Part shown: positions 12,701 to 27,700 of the stretch, piece by piece
How the letters are laid out: the number at the start of each line of letters is the position of its first letter
Position numbering within the stretch: the stretch's first letter is position 1
Assembly (NCBI GenBank): GCA_012934845.2
Contig: WNNJ02003493.1
Span: 124,001 to 188,000, forward strand
DNA length: 64,000 bases
Reading direction: 5' to 3'
DNA from: Pomphorhynchus laevis
Taxonomy: Eukaryota; Acanthocephala; Palaeacanthocephala; Echinorhynchida; Pomphorhynchidae
The notes under the pieces: model-generated
The model's input: only the letters and a program-made list of their open reading frames with translations
What the model was told of the DNA's origin: nothing
The model's database searches: none
Translations under genes and position numbers: made by a program

Positions 12701-15700
12701 ATTATTTATTAACATTTCTCTGCATTTCTTAGATTGAGAAGGTCCTCCAACAAGGTGGAGATAATTGCTTGGATGCTTATCTTAAAGTTGATTACAAAGT
12801 AATGCATAATTTTAATCTCTTATTATTTAATCTCCCTTATGTCTGCAAAGCAATTGAATCGCCATTCGGATAACGCTAATAATTTTGTGAAACGTATGGG
12901 TAAATATCGTATGGCTGTCGGATGGATAAACATTAGCCTTGCCACGTTGTTGCATGAATCGAACCCATTGATGTGCCATTCCAAATCTACAAGTTTAGGT
13001 AACTAGCTAATAGTAATTAATTAGTTAATATTAATCAAAATTTATACTCAAATTCAACGAAAATAGATCTAAATTTATTAATTAATATGTTGATTATTTA
13101 ATACATTATTAATAAATGCTAATTAAATCATAAAAATAAATGATTTAATAAATCATTAATTAATTAAATCTTTTAATTATTAACGATAAGAAAAATCAAA
13201 TTTTGTATTTTCACGAATGATACTTTTTTTAAGAATAAAAAGACGAATAAAAAGCTACCATTAAATAAATGTTATCACTAAATAAAATTGTTGACTTATT
13301 TTATACCAATTTGACTAATTTAATTTATGAAATAAATTGTAATTTGTAAAAACATTATAAGTTTCTCAATAATGGTGGTCATCTAAGAATGCACAGTCTG
13401 GAAAAGTATCCAGCTAAAAGTGATCAATAATTTTTGTTTTAGTAAATGAAATTAAATATATAATATTCGTTGGTGGGAATTTCCGTTCCAGTGGAAATTT
13501 CCGCCTTATTTTTGATTATAAAAAGACCCTTAAGCATGAATGAGCAGAACAATATAATCTAAATAAAATCTTCAAAGAACAAGAGGAATTGTATCTATAA
13601 TGGCTATAAATATTGTACAAATATGGATTAAACGGAAATGATTGACCGATAGAATATTTTTAAACTGCTTTTTAAACTTTTTTAACTTCCAAAAAACTAC
13701 TTTAAAAAATAATGTAATAAATTACAGCTTTACGGCATGAGCACAAAATTTACATTTAAAATTTACATTTAAAATTTAAACTAAATTTTAGAAATTTGTA
13801 AAACCGATAAATTTCGTTTAAAAAACGAAATTCTTACTAAATTCTAATATATAATAATAGCACAACAATTTTATATCTTATAATTTTTGAAATTTACATT
13901 TTATAATATTTAATTTTCACATTAGTAATTATAATTTATTAATCTTATGGCATTTAATAACATTTAATCAACTCTTTGTTTTTAAAAAATGTTATTAAAA
14001 TGTCACTTTGTTTTTATCTGAGAATCCAATAAACAAAATAACTTTATTATTAAATTTCGCTAATTCAATTGGGTTTTATCGTTTTACCAGAGAATCAATA
14101 AACAAAATAACTGCAATTAGACTCTTAAGATAAAACGTTTTTCAGGAAAACTTTTTCCAGGCAAAAACTTATTTTCTCAAAAACGTTTTATCTTTACAAC
14201 TTCACAATTTGAATTTAAACCGATAAACAAATTTAGTTTATTTTTAAAAGAACTAAATTCTTAAAAGTTTAATGCAATTGGTAATTTATTTTTAAAGTTG
14301 CCTTATTAATTCGTAAAAATATTTCAATTAATTTTATTGAAATAAAAGTTACCTTTCGATTCATCTATCAACGTTTTGAAATATTGAAAGTGTTATGACA
14401 TACAGTTTTGGCAGTCGGGGTAAGAACTTTAAAATACAATTTTGTGTTTAAGTACTTTATTCGATGCATCATTTGATGTTCATACATTCGAATTTTGCGA
14501 ATCACAAGTTATTTGGATATCACAAGTTATTTGGATATATAAATAACAAATTATTAATTATTGGTTTTAATTATCAAATCGTGCAGCGAAAATATGATTT
14601 TAAATCTTTAATAGATCGACGATCGAGAACGTTCGCACCAACCTATGGGAATCGACCTAGAACTAGAGAAGAATCAATAGCTCGTCTCCCAAGCCATTCA
14701 TTACTACACAATACAACATTAGAAGATTCAATATTTCGCAAATCCCAATCAATATCAGCTGGTAGTGATGGCCAATTTGATCTAAGCAAATTGAAAGCAA
14801 CAGTTATTACTCTAAGCAAAATATATCGGCAGGTGCGTAAAGCTGTCCATAAAATTGTATAAAAATTATCAATATATTATAATTATAAATATAATTATAA
14901 CATATTTTATCAATTATTACATGTTTTATGGTAATATTAATCTATGATATTTTTACTGTTCATTCTATAATGAATGATCAGTAAAATTAATATTCTTGGT
15001 TTTAGATTATAGTAAATATCGCTATCTAATATTCGCTATCTATTTTTGTTCATTGTTTTTGATTATCCTATTCTTAAATGTTGATAAATATCGGCAATCA
15101 TTACTGTTTAAAATTTATCGTTTTTTAAAATCCTTTTATGCCCGTATAATGCGGGCATATATTTATTAATTATTAATTATTAATTATTAATTATTATTTA
15201 TTAATTATTAATTATAATTACATATGATTTATTATGATATATTTAAGTAATTAATTTATCTGTAATATTTTTATAATTTATTATTTAAATGTACATATTT
15301 TATACATTTTGTTCGAACAAACAAAAATAAATTAAATTTTATTATCATAAATTTAAAATTTATTATTATTTACATAAATAGTTTCAATTTCAATTATATA
15401 GGCATATCAAGTTATTTTCACTGAATTAGTTTATTGCTAATACTTTAATTATTGGCTAATAATTAATATTTATTGAGAATTATTGGAGCTGGATCAAAAA
15501 ATGAAGAAAAATTTTATTGATATTTGATTTACATCTGCTATTAAATAATTAGCTGCTATTTTTTCCCTTTTATTTTCAAGCTTATTATTTTAATTCTATT
15601 TCTAATAATGGAGGAGTATAAATCAACAAAATGATATTAAAATATTAAATTTACAATATACAAATCAACAAAATATTCTAAAAATAAATTTTTAGAATTT

Positions 15701-18700
15701 TTTGACTTTTCATGAGAAAAGTGAAAACTTTTCTCGGAGGAAATACGTCATTAGCATGTATTAGACCTCCTGTCATATTGGGTCGAGGAATTGGAGCTGA
15801 AATCTGATAACATAACATTTTCTCATGATGACGAATATTCTTTATTTGAATACAATGTATATTATTTATTGGTTAATTCATAAAAATTGCAATAGAAAAT
15901 TAAATATCAGCTGTTCCTGATGACATCTAATATTTAGTTCTAATGCATGGTATATTATCTATTAGTCGGTTCATTAAATAATGGGTTATAAAAGTGTTTT
16001 TAAACATCGATATATATCCACATTATATAAAAATTTATATATATTTAAATATTTTTAATTATTAATTATTTATATATTATTAAGATATTAATATATTAAT
16101 ATATTAATAGGGAGTTGAATATAATTATATATTAACTATAATTTATATACTTATAGGGAGTTAAATATCAGTTCTTACTGAGGACATCTTATATTTAGTT
16201 CTAATGCATGGTATATTATCTATTAATCGGTTCATTAAATAATGGGTTATAAAAGTGTTTTTAAACATCGATATATATCCACATTATATAAAAATTTATA
16301 TATATTTAAATATTTTTAATTATTAATTATTTATATATTATTAAGATATTAATATATTAATATATTAATAGGGAGTTGAATATAATTATATATTAACTAT
16401 AATTTATATACTTATAGGGAGTTAAATATCAGTTCTTACTGAGGACATCTTATATTTAGTTCTAATGCATGGTATATTATCTATTAATCGGTTCATTAAA
16501 TAATGGGTTATAAAAGTGTTTTTAAACATCGATATATATCCACATTATATAAAAATTTATATATATTTAAATATTTTTAATTATTAATTATTTATATATT
16601 ATTAAGATATTAATATATTAATATATTAATAGGGAGTTGAATATAATTATATATTAACTATAATTTATATACTTATAGGGAGTTAAATATCAGTTCTTAC
16701 TGAGGACATCTAATATTTAGTTTTAATGCATGGTAGATTATCTATTAATCGGCTAAATAAATAACGGATTATAAAATTTTTTCTAACATCGATATATATC
16801 CATATTATATATAAATTTAATATTTTTATATATTATTAATTAGTAATTATTAATATATTATTAATATATTAATATATAAATATATCCATATTTTTTAGTA
16901 TTAAATTTACAACCTTAGCGAAGTTTTGTGAACTTTGCCAACCGGTGTGATTTTGTTATTTTTCTCTAAAAATGCCGAAAAACGTTTTCTAATATAATGA
17001 TCAAAATATAATTAAAAATAATTTTAATTTAATGGAATTTTTTATTGAATAATAATTATTATAATTACTTGAACGCAATCTTACTTACATTCTTATTTAT
17101 TTTATTTAAAGGACATTGATAAGCTATCAGATATCGAATTGATAAAACATTTATGCGATGGTCGTCGTGGAAGTGCAACGAGACGTCTTCGCATTCTTCC
17201 AGGTCAGCACTTTAAAAAATATATGTCAATGCTTTGCCTTTTTTGCTGGATCAATTTCCCGTACATGATCCCAGATGCAGTTTAACAATTTAAAATGAAC
17301 AATTGCTTAGATTAAAGTAATATCCTTTTCAACTCTTCGTTTTTTCCAGAGAATCAATAAACAAAATAACTAATGCAATTAGACTCTTAAGATAGAACGT
17401 TTTTCAGAAAATTGTTTTTTGTCTGAAATTTTTTTTCCTGAAAAACGTTTTATCTTAAGAGTCTAATTGCATTTGCTATTTTGTTTATTTGATTCATTAT
17501 TTGGCAAGACGAAACAACCTGAATCATTTCAAAAAATGGAATAAAAAAATCTTCTCCTAAAATCCAAATTTTAGAAAATGTTAAAGAAGCAAAATAGTTA
17601 GAAAAATAAGAAAAAATTAGCAAAATATCAGTTAAACAGTTAAATGATATCAAATATTACATTTTAAAATACATTTTATATAATTAATATATTTATATGA
17701 AACTTTTATTTTTACCTTCAATTTCAAGATTAATTATTAAAATTAGTTATTATTAAATAATTTATATTAATTTCTAAAATTTCGAATGTCGCCAAAATTA
17801 CCGTCATTATAACTAATAAAAAGCAATAATATTTTTAAACACGAGTATTTTGGTAAAATAATTAACCACCACCGATACCACGTTTAATCATTGTAATATA
17901 TAATTTTTTTATACATTGTAATATAATTGTGATGTTGTTTATCAACTGCTCATAACTTATCAATTATCAAACTATTCAAATTTGTTTGTTATGAATTTTT
18001 TTATTTTTATTGTATTTTATTTCAGTTCATGCGGTCAGTCCGTTCCCTCACTCCGTTCTCTCAATCCGTTTGTTCAGTTCATTCGTTTAGTCTGTTCGTT
18101 TAGTTCATTCAGTCCGTTTGTTCAGTTCGTTCAGATCGTACGTTTAGTCCGTTCGTTCAGTCCGTTCGTTCATTTTGTTCGTTCAGTCCGTTCGTTCAGT
18201 CCGTTTGTTCAGTTCGTTCAGATCGTACGTTTAGTCTGTTCGTTCATTTTGTTCGTTCAGTCCGTTCGTTCAGTCTGTTGGTTCAGTTCGTTCAGTCCGT
18301 TCTTTCAATCCATTTGTTCAGTTCGTTTGTTCAGTTCGCTGTTCAGTACGTTCGTTCAGTTCGTTCGTTTAGTCCGTTTGTTCAGTCTGTTTATTCATTT
18401 TATTCGTTCAGTTTGTTTGTTCAGTTAGTTCGTTCAGTCCGTCCATTGAGTCCATTCGTTAAGTACATACGTTCAGTCCGTTTGTTCAGTTTGATCAGTC
18501 TGTTCATCCAGTCCATTCATTCAGTCATTTCGTTCAGTATGTATATTCAGTCAGTTCGTTCAGTCCCTTTGGTTTAGTCCATTCGTTTGTTTATATGTTC
18601 AGTCCTTTTGTTCAGTCATTTCATTTTTTTCGTTCGTTTGTCCGTTCGTATGTCCGTTCGTTCAATCTTTTCGTTCAGTCCATTTGTTTTGTTTGTTTGA

Positions 18701-21700
18701 TCAGTCTGTTCATTCAGTCAGTTTCTTCAGCCCGTTTGTTCAGCCTGTTCGTTCAGTCCGTTTGTTCAGCCTGTTCGTTCAGTTCGTATGAATAAACTCT
18801 CTCTAACTTTTTATTATTAATGATGTGAAAATATTAGATTATGTCCAAAACGTTGTTACCAGACAACAGTTTAAACTTTTCATGTTTGACAACGTTTCTC
18901 GTATAACTTTTCTTGTTTACACTTCCCTTATCCTTTCTCAGCTATTTGAGAAACGGCTGAGAAATGTTTTGGATTTTTCACCTATTTTGTTATTTTATTT
19001 TTTCTTTTTTGTTTTGTTTATATTTATGTTTTTTGATTTTTTTATAATATGAATTAAATCTATTGTGTTGATTAAAAACAGAACGTTTGCACAAAGCGAC
19101 GCTGCTCTATCAGTTGTAATATATATAGTTTTTTATGTATATATGGTTTTTCCTGTTATATAGTTTCTTCCTTATAGTTTTTTCCTTATATAACGAATTG
19201 TAAATTTTATTTTTGTCGTTGTTGTTTGTTTTCCAAATGTTTATTTTAGATATATTCGAGCTTTTACTATTAATTAGCTTACCCAAGTAAGCATTTAAGT
19301 TATTATATAACGAAATCAGTTTTCGAATTGTAAATTTTATTTAATCTATATTTATACCATTTTGATAGCATTTTCCTTAATTACTTTATTAATTCATTAA
19401 AGTATTTTATTCATATATACAGATAGTGGTTTTAAATGCCTTATCGGAATTTTATGTAATTTTGGATTCTAATACAATTTAAAAGATATTCATTTGCTTT
19501 ATAAATATGATTATATCATTATAATTTACTGCATTTTTTGAAGACAAATTTATTCCTAGCAAAATTTATTGTTAGTTTTTATTACTATCGCTATTATTTT
19601 TATTAAACTAGCTAGACTCGTTAGACTTATTAAATGATAAAAATTATTATTAATTACATATATTATTTATTATTTGTTTTAATTTTAGCTTTTCTCAAAT
19701 TTGAGTTTAAGCTGTATGTTAATGCATCAGCTGACAAACATATAAAAAATGTGCCAAATCTATTTATGGATGAGCGACCATTTTCTGAATATCGGTATGT
19801 ACGTTCTATGAATTGTTTAATTGTTCTTTATATGTAAATTGCCTTTTATTTGAATATCATTTTTATAAGTATTTAATTACATCAAATTTTTAAGTATATT
19901 ATATATAATTTATAATAAATAAATTTAATATAAAACAATAAAACGATAATATGAATGACTGAAAATGCCTTCGAAGCAGCTATCTACCTGAGACTATAGG
20001 GAGCCACCCTTACAATTAAAATATAAAACATTTTTTAAAAATGAAATATATTTTTCTCTTACAGTCCGATTTCTCTGTAATTCGTTTTTAAATGTAAATT
20101 ATTATTTGATTTTACATTCTTATGATAACTACCGACGTAGCGTTTAAAAAGACTATAAATTCATCTATAATACTATAAACTAAAAATACTATAAACGCCA
20201 TCTTATCTTATCTTTTTAATTTCATAACGAATTAAATAAATTTGAAATTATTTAGTCGAATTTGTATAATATCCTTAAAAAAGATTTTCAATTATTTTAG
20301 AAATGAACTTTACTTTTATCCGAAGCGAATAAGCTCGATAGCTTGCAGCAGGGTTTCTACCAACTTTAGAAATATAACTGTCAGAATCCAGTTTATGGTA
20401 ACAACTGAAAATGGAACAACTGAAGCAATACCGCAAATATACAGCAAGTATTCAAATTCAATGCTATCAAAAGTATACCTACCAATATTTTATCACCACC
20501 GGTAATTTATTACTTGTTAGTTTTTAATATTCATATGATATCCATATTTGAAACTTGCCGAATTAATAAACCGTTTTATACAAATATTTATACAAGTATT
20601 TGTTTAAGAAATAAATAAATCACTATGTCTTCCTCATGAATAGGCATAAGCACCAGACAGCATTCTATATATCCTCATCAGACTAAGAAATAGAACCGAA
20701 TTATTCTTGCATTATTCAAAGTCGCTAAGTATGCCCAGTCATCCTATGTGTGACGACAAACTTCACAACGGTAAACGCGTTTCGCTCTAACGGAGCTCAT
20801 CAGTACCGTGACTTCTATAATCATCTATAGGCACCTTAACACACGCTTAAACAGTGTTTAAAGCTTGATAAATAGAACTACCCTTAATCTGAATCATCGG
20901 AGGGAATTTAGCATAAGCTCTGTGCATGGCAGTGACTATTACAGTTTAACCATGCATCAGGCGCTAAATTCTTTTTAATAGAAATGCTGTCTAACAGGGA
21001 CACTTTAAAGTGTGCAAATATATAAAATATAATTTGTTGTTACACCTGCCCTGGGACACTCACTGGTGTACTCATAAATATATCCCTATGTTTTCCTCAT
21101 GAAGAGTCATAAACACCAGGCAGCATCCTATAAATCCTCATCAAATCAAGAAATAGAACCGAATTATTCTCGCAATATTCAAAGTGTCTCCTTATGCCTT
21201 GTCATTTAATGTGTGAGGACAATAATTGTTATCAATTTACTGATGAGCTACGTTAAAGCGAAACGCGTCTGCGTTATTAAAGTTTGTCTTTACACATAGA
21301 ATGACTGGCCATACGTGGCGACTTTAATAAATATCACTTGGGTAGGTAATTAATCTATATGCCGTAAACTCTTTTAGACAACATAAATACATGATTTCAG
21401 TTGCAATTCTAATTGCTAAGCTTCTCCGTAACATGTTATTAGTTTTAGAAATTAGTGTTTATTCTTAATATATTATTCTTAATATTAGTGCTTACCATTG
21501 TAAATTCTTTATGATGATTCAGATGAATGGTACTTTCGTTTTTTGAACTCTTAATTCCATATTGTATGAATAATAAGTGCATCGTTATTAACCCTTTAGT
21601 TTTTGATATCTTTTGCATCTGATGATATTTCTAAGTGCTAACGACCTAGATGTTTCACCAATATATTTGCTTTTACATTTTTTGCAATTCGCTGATAATG

Positions 21701-24700
21701 CAATGTATTCCCGTTTTTGTCAAACTCATACCTATGTTTTATTAGTTGCCCGCCTACTCTTTCTAAATGTCCAAATTTAATATTTTTGATTCTTGCAACT
21801 TTATGTTCGATTTATCAAATTGTCTTGTGAAATCGTCTCTACCACTTTTATAAGGGGCGCCTTGAGTGTAGGAAATATTTATCGATGAAAATGTTTTGCC
21901 AATCTCTCAAAAATATTGCTTATGATTAGTCTGGCTAGACATTGTGTTTGTGCTTTGTTGATCTTTTGAAAAAATACATTTTACCTGCTGTTTGTTTATT
22001 GACTATAACGTATTTGTGGAATGCATGATATGGAATGTGTGTTATTGAGTTTGCTACATTGATATTTTTGTTGCTAATTCGTCCTTGCTTTCTTAAGGTC
22101 GGAGTTTGATGGTGTTATGCTTCAGCATTTGTTATGGCCACATTATCATCTTGACACATTTATCCGCATTTATGACGATTACAAAATTATCATAATGAAA
22201 GGATCGTATTATAGTTTTTTATGAGATATGAAATTCTTTACTTGGACATGATTCGGTTAAGATTCAAACAATTTCATATAAGAAAACGAGTTAAGATATT
22301 TAAAACCTTCCATGACCTTAAATTAGATCGCGAAAAAATAGTGAAACACTTTTATGTATAATAGTATTTCGGTTTTCGCATCATCGGTTATTGCGAAAAT
22401 ATCGCAGAGATTCGGATAAATGCATTAAAAGTCTGAAACATAAGTTGCATTTTCAGAAATCTGAATTAATGCTCAAAATTCCCATATTGAAACAAGTTTG
22501 AAATAAATTTAATTATACTTAACGTACTTTCTAATTGTCGCAAAATCAATATAATACATTCACTCTCACAGTTTCATCTTATGTTCATCTATGCTTTAAC
22601 TTTTTGATTTCATCAAAAAAGTGAAAAAATCGATTTAGTCTCGATTTGGATGTTTCACCAAACCATATTGGCTTTTACATATTTTACAATTAGCTAAGTA
22701 TAGAATGTTTGTAGAGACGCATGTATACTTTCCGTTTAAATAGAAATTCGGTAAATATGTAACTTTACTTCTAAATTTATCTATGCAAATTATTTCATGA
22801 CAGCATTTGCATCGTGCCCGATTATAGTTTTCACACCCAATTTCAGTTCGGTGCGACGTTTTACCCTTACTAAACTTCTACAACAAACTTGAGGTGGAAT
22901 ACCTGTTACGTTAGATTTTTAACTTGTTCAACTTCTTCATGTAAGTTTCTCAGTGCTGGGTTATATGGAATGACAAATTTGATTGTATCTTGTTTTGGGT
23001 TAGTTAGTGTCAAAAGCTGTTTTCTCGTTATGCTTCTTTTTGATTTCTCTGTACATAAAGAAATTAATTTATATAATTGGCTTAATAAACTATCATGTAT
23101 TGGCTTAATTAAATATATTTGGTTTAAAATTGACTTTATTTAATAATAGATTTATTTTGAATTATATAAATTCAAACTCGTGGTTTTAAAATGAAAGTTT
23201 GAAAACTTCAGATCCCCGTCGTTTTACGATGAAATCAAGATTGAAGTACCTGCGAGAACTAATAATGGTATGCATTTGTTGTTCACATTCTTCCATGTAA
23301 GTTGTCAACGAAAAGATAATCATGAGCCACCCCTTGAAAGTGTTATCGGTTACAGTGTATGTGTAATTTTTTTATTTTTTCTCATCTCAAAACCATATTT
23401 GCACTTGTTTTACATAGTGGATATGCATTGATTCGTTTATTAAAAACAGAATCGCTAATATATCGCTGCCAATTGCATTTGAATTAACTGAAAATTATTA
23501 TACCAATCAAGCAACGGTTAGTGTTTTCAAAGTGTATATACAATACCAATTCTTTATATTTGTTAACGATTTTAAGACGATATGTTTTTCAGGCAGAGAA
23601 TACGCTTATTCGATGGATAGATAATGGCCGTAGCCTATTTTCATTTCACTCTATATTCATATCTACAATTCATCCAAAAAACCACATCATTGAGGAATTT
23701 TTAACTATACCACAACACAGTATATGCAGTGGAGACCAAACAACAAATATCCTCGAAGGTTTAATCAATGCAGATATTAATGAATTGGTTAATTTCCTAT
23801 ATGCAATAATCGATCGACTCGTTGTTTTGTTATGCAAGCGTAAGCAGTCATTGTTTTGTTTTCACCAGCTAAATATTATATTTTACTCAGTGTTTATTTT
23901 GCTCTTTTAATTTCGTAAGTGACTGGAATGCCATTACATTTTATATAAGTCTTAATTGAAATATGTACCTTTATATATTATGCTTTGACATTTGCACTAT
24001 GACGATACGCTTGTTTATTAGTCGATATATTATCGTCTAATTAATTCTTAATTTTCAGTTAGAATATTCAAAGAAAAGAAATAAAAGTTTAAAAATATAG
24101 AATATCATATATAATGCTTAAGTTTTGTTTAATGCCCACTGTAGACGATGATGATATTGCTTTTCATGTAAAATGCAATACAAGTAGAGCGTTGATAACT
24201 TAACAAATGTGACATATGACGTTGTACACGAACGTCATGAGATATTCATTTAAAATACATGTATTATAAGGCAAATTTATTTTCCGTCGATGGAAAATTT
24301 ATTGAAATTTTACCACCTTGTGTCTTTAATTATTGTCTCTATTCAGCAGTCTATTTGACTGCTAAAAAATGATTGTGACTGTTTGATAAAAAATAATATA
24401 ATTTTATATTTTTTATTGACTTGATTTTAATTGTATGTAGAAAAGTTTGAAATCATGATAAGAAATCACCCAAATGTATATTTTTTCATATTAAAGGATT
24501 AATAAGTGATCTCCTCGCATCATATTAATGGAATTTAATCAACGAGGCTATAATTAAAGTGAAATTAGCTGTCCTGAAATTGGTAGTTGGCTTGGAGTAA
24601 ATATTAGTTGGAAGAAAATGTGTACCACGTATGACACATTCAAATATTTTCTGAATTGTATTTAATCTATCTTGATGCAATAAGCGCGTTCGGTTTGTCA

Positions 24701-27700
24701 CTTCACTAAATTTGATTTCGTCTTGGCAATATTTGCAAATAATAAACATATAGTTGACAGTGAGTCTGTCAACTATATGTATAAAACATGAAAGTTTTAC
24801 AATAAGACCGATTTAAATTAAAAAATAATTGGAACCGTAAATGTTGGAATCCTACCACATTAATCGGAATCCTACACCTGTGTCAATTATTGTATGCTGA
24901 CGATGCAACATTAATGGGTAAAGTTCTCATAAGTTCTGGACTTGTGGATGTTGTTGAAAAAACAGACAAAGTATGGATATGAAGTGACCTTACCTAGGAA
25001 GAATTAGTGCACTGTAGCTATTATTGTGCAGAATGGACAGTCATACAAGTAGAAACGGATATCAAATAGAAACATAGCTTTTCTTTCAAGCTGAAATAAA
25101 CGAAATAGGTACGAAGTAAATAAACCTGATTTAACACCGTACAAATATTACGGAAATTATCATTTTTGTCTATGGTTTTCATCGATATAGATCCAATAGA
25201 ATAATGCAATGTTCTACAAGGTAAGTGAAGTTGTTTTACGACTCCACCTACCTTTAGGTGGAGTCCACCTACCTTGTAGAAGAATTTTTCCAACTTCACC
25301 TACCTTTTATTGTTTAATTGCACAAATTTCTTTATATTCTTTATATTCTTTATATTTCTTTATATTCTACAATTCTAAGTTTTAATTTCCGGATGTCTAA
25401 TAATCATTTATTGTATAGAGATTTTCCCATATTTAGATTCAGACAGATTAAGAATATTTAACATATTTGTAAGGCTACTTGATCGCTTATGCGAATCAAA
25501 TGGAATTACACAAAGTAATTCGTCACCTGCCGTTACTTCACTAAATACATATATTAATGAACGATCGATATTCGCTGACCGCTTCAAAAGCTTTTCAAAG
25601 GTAAATTAAAGACATGCAAATCAAGACATAAATCCGGTCACTTAACGGAATATTTTGGATTATTAAATTAAAAATTAAAATGTCAAGAAATGAATTACTA
25701 TAACTTAAGATTCTTACAAACCACTATATCTTTATGAAAGATATATTCTATACGATGTATTAGAATATTAAGTATAAATGTAACCAATAGGAACTGATAT
25801 GTTATCAGTTATCAGGTTTCGGCCACTTTTCCTAGACACAACTTAGTATGGGGCCAAATATATGTTAAGGATGTATTTAGCCTGATGTAATATTATTTTA
25901 TAGAGTCATTTGTTATTATAATTGTGTATATTATTTAATATCCATTCATAACAATTTCCTTGTTTAAATTGTTTTTAACAATATTGTGTTTATTTGTGTA
26001 TTTTACTACTTTCTGTTTGGTTTATTTTTATATTATTTTTTATCTATAAAAAGTTCAAATTCATAACTAAAATTTAGTTCTGAAATAGCAGCTGAAACAA
26101 ATGCATGCTAATGACGTATTTCCTGTGATGAAATTTGCTCATCTAGTGTATCTTATTCTAATACAAAGCATATTGCTTATTAATAATCTATAAAGATTTT
26201 TCGCTTAATAGTTTAAATTTATTTTTAATATTATTGTGTTATATACGTATTACTATTACTATCTTTCGTCTGCTTTGTTTAACTTATTATCTTCGCCATT
26301 GTAATTCTCTATCGCCAACTCTAAGTGAATATCGCTCTCGTTCTACTCATCTACGTTCCTGTGCTTTACATTGCAGCGGGCCAAATACATGCTAATGATG
26401 AATTTCCTCTCACTAAATTTGATTATATAGTATCTTATTATAACAAATCTTATCTTATAACAAACGTTGTATCAGAATAAGAATTAGAGCTCATCAGGAG
26501 GAACTGTTATGCTATCAGGTTTCGGCCCCTAACTCCTCTACCCAATATAGCAGCGGGGCCAAATACATGCTAATGATGTATTTCCTCCAATAAAACTATC
26601 TAGTATCTTATTCTAATACAAAGTATATTATTTATTATCCATCCATAAAAATTTGCCACTTTAGAGTTTAAATTTATTCTTCCATAATAATAACATCCAT
26701 AATAATTTTCTACTTGACGTGTCAATTTATTTTTATTGTGTTGATTTATATATTTTACTATTTTCTGCTTGATGTTATTTTTATAGTAACCTAGTTTAAA
26801 ATATGTATCTATTAAATTATCTAAATGATTTTTAAGCAAATTATTTTAATAAATATAATGAAATATTTGAAATTTTTGTATTAAACTTTTATATTTAATA
26901 TAGTGAGATTTTTTTTGAATTATAACCAATTATAAAAAACATTCTTAAAAGGATATTGGGCTCGATTCTATTTCATATAGAATTGAGCCATATAAAATTT
27001 TATATTTTGTTATTTTAATAAAAAAATTTAAAAATAAATATATATTTATTTTTAAAATTTATTTAAATGCTTTTATTAAATATGGTTTTCAAATTGGAAC
27101 TAGCTTTGACCTATGAACTGCATGATTAATGCCACTTCTAGATGACCACTTTAGCACCGAAGTGATGCACTACTACCTGCAACACTTTTGATGGAGCTGA
27201 GCACTTTAAATTAAAAATTCTTTCAATTTACAGATTTGTTTATTTATAACATTCAAGAATTTTGTATTATTTTTATTTCGACTTAAATGAATTGATATTT
27301 GTTGTCTTTTTGTTCATTTTGAAAATTACATGCTGAAATATTAGCATGTAATATAAAAAAATTGCTTGTAAATATTACAAGCAATTAGAAGCTGAAATAT
27401 TTGAAAAACACTAGTTTCTGATTTTTTGTTTTACATGTCGAGTCTATCATCTAATATTAAGTGATAAAGTTCTGAATTCATAATATAAAGTTCTAATAAA
27501 TATATATACGTTATTTTTATTTCAGTTTATATAATAAAAATAATAAAAAATAATTTATTATAAATAAATAATTAAAAATAAATAAATAATAAATAATTTA
27601 AAAAATAAATAAATATTTTTTTTAATAAATAATAATAGATAAATATCTATTATATATCTATTATATATAATAATATTTATTTTTAATAGATAAAGTATTT

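Larger units (their letters stand above)
20620..21330 (-). repeat. Penelope-like terminal repeats (pLTR) with hammerheads
   Basis: 20630-20715 and 21080-21180 are direct copies (CTATGTYTTCCTCATGAA, AAGAAATAGAACCGAATTAT). 21225-21330 is an inverted counterpart of 20705-20815 (GACGACAAACTT versus AAGTTTGTC; CCAGTCATCCTATGTG versus CACATAGAATGACTGG). Direct and inverted partial repeats of this kind are the hallmark of Penelope insertions. The GIY-YIG remains at 21590-22090 lie upstream on the same - strand. Confidence 0.75.

Noticed and set aside
14464-14614. In-frame ATG and coding extension upstream of exon 9
   Set aside because: The phase of exon 8 requires the acceptor at 14613-14614. The upstream open stretch is low complexity with an ATTTGGATATCACAAGTT duplication.
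17982-18795. Open frames of 66-148 codons rich in Ser, Phe and Val
   Set aside because: They lie in the GTTC minisatellite, whose unit lacks stops. Periodic composition, no domain, intronic position.
23297-23302. Consensus donor GTAAGT after ...LLFTFFH
   Set aside because: The conserved HVSCQRK...GYS reading continues across it. The true donor at 23357 restores phase with the next exon.
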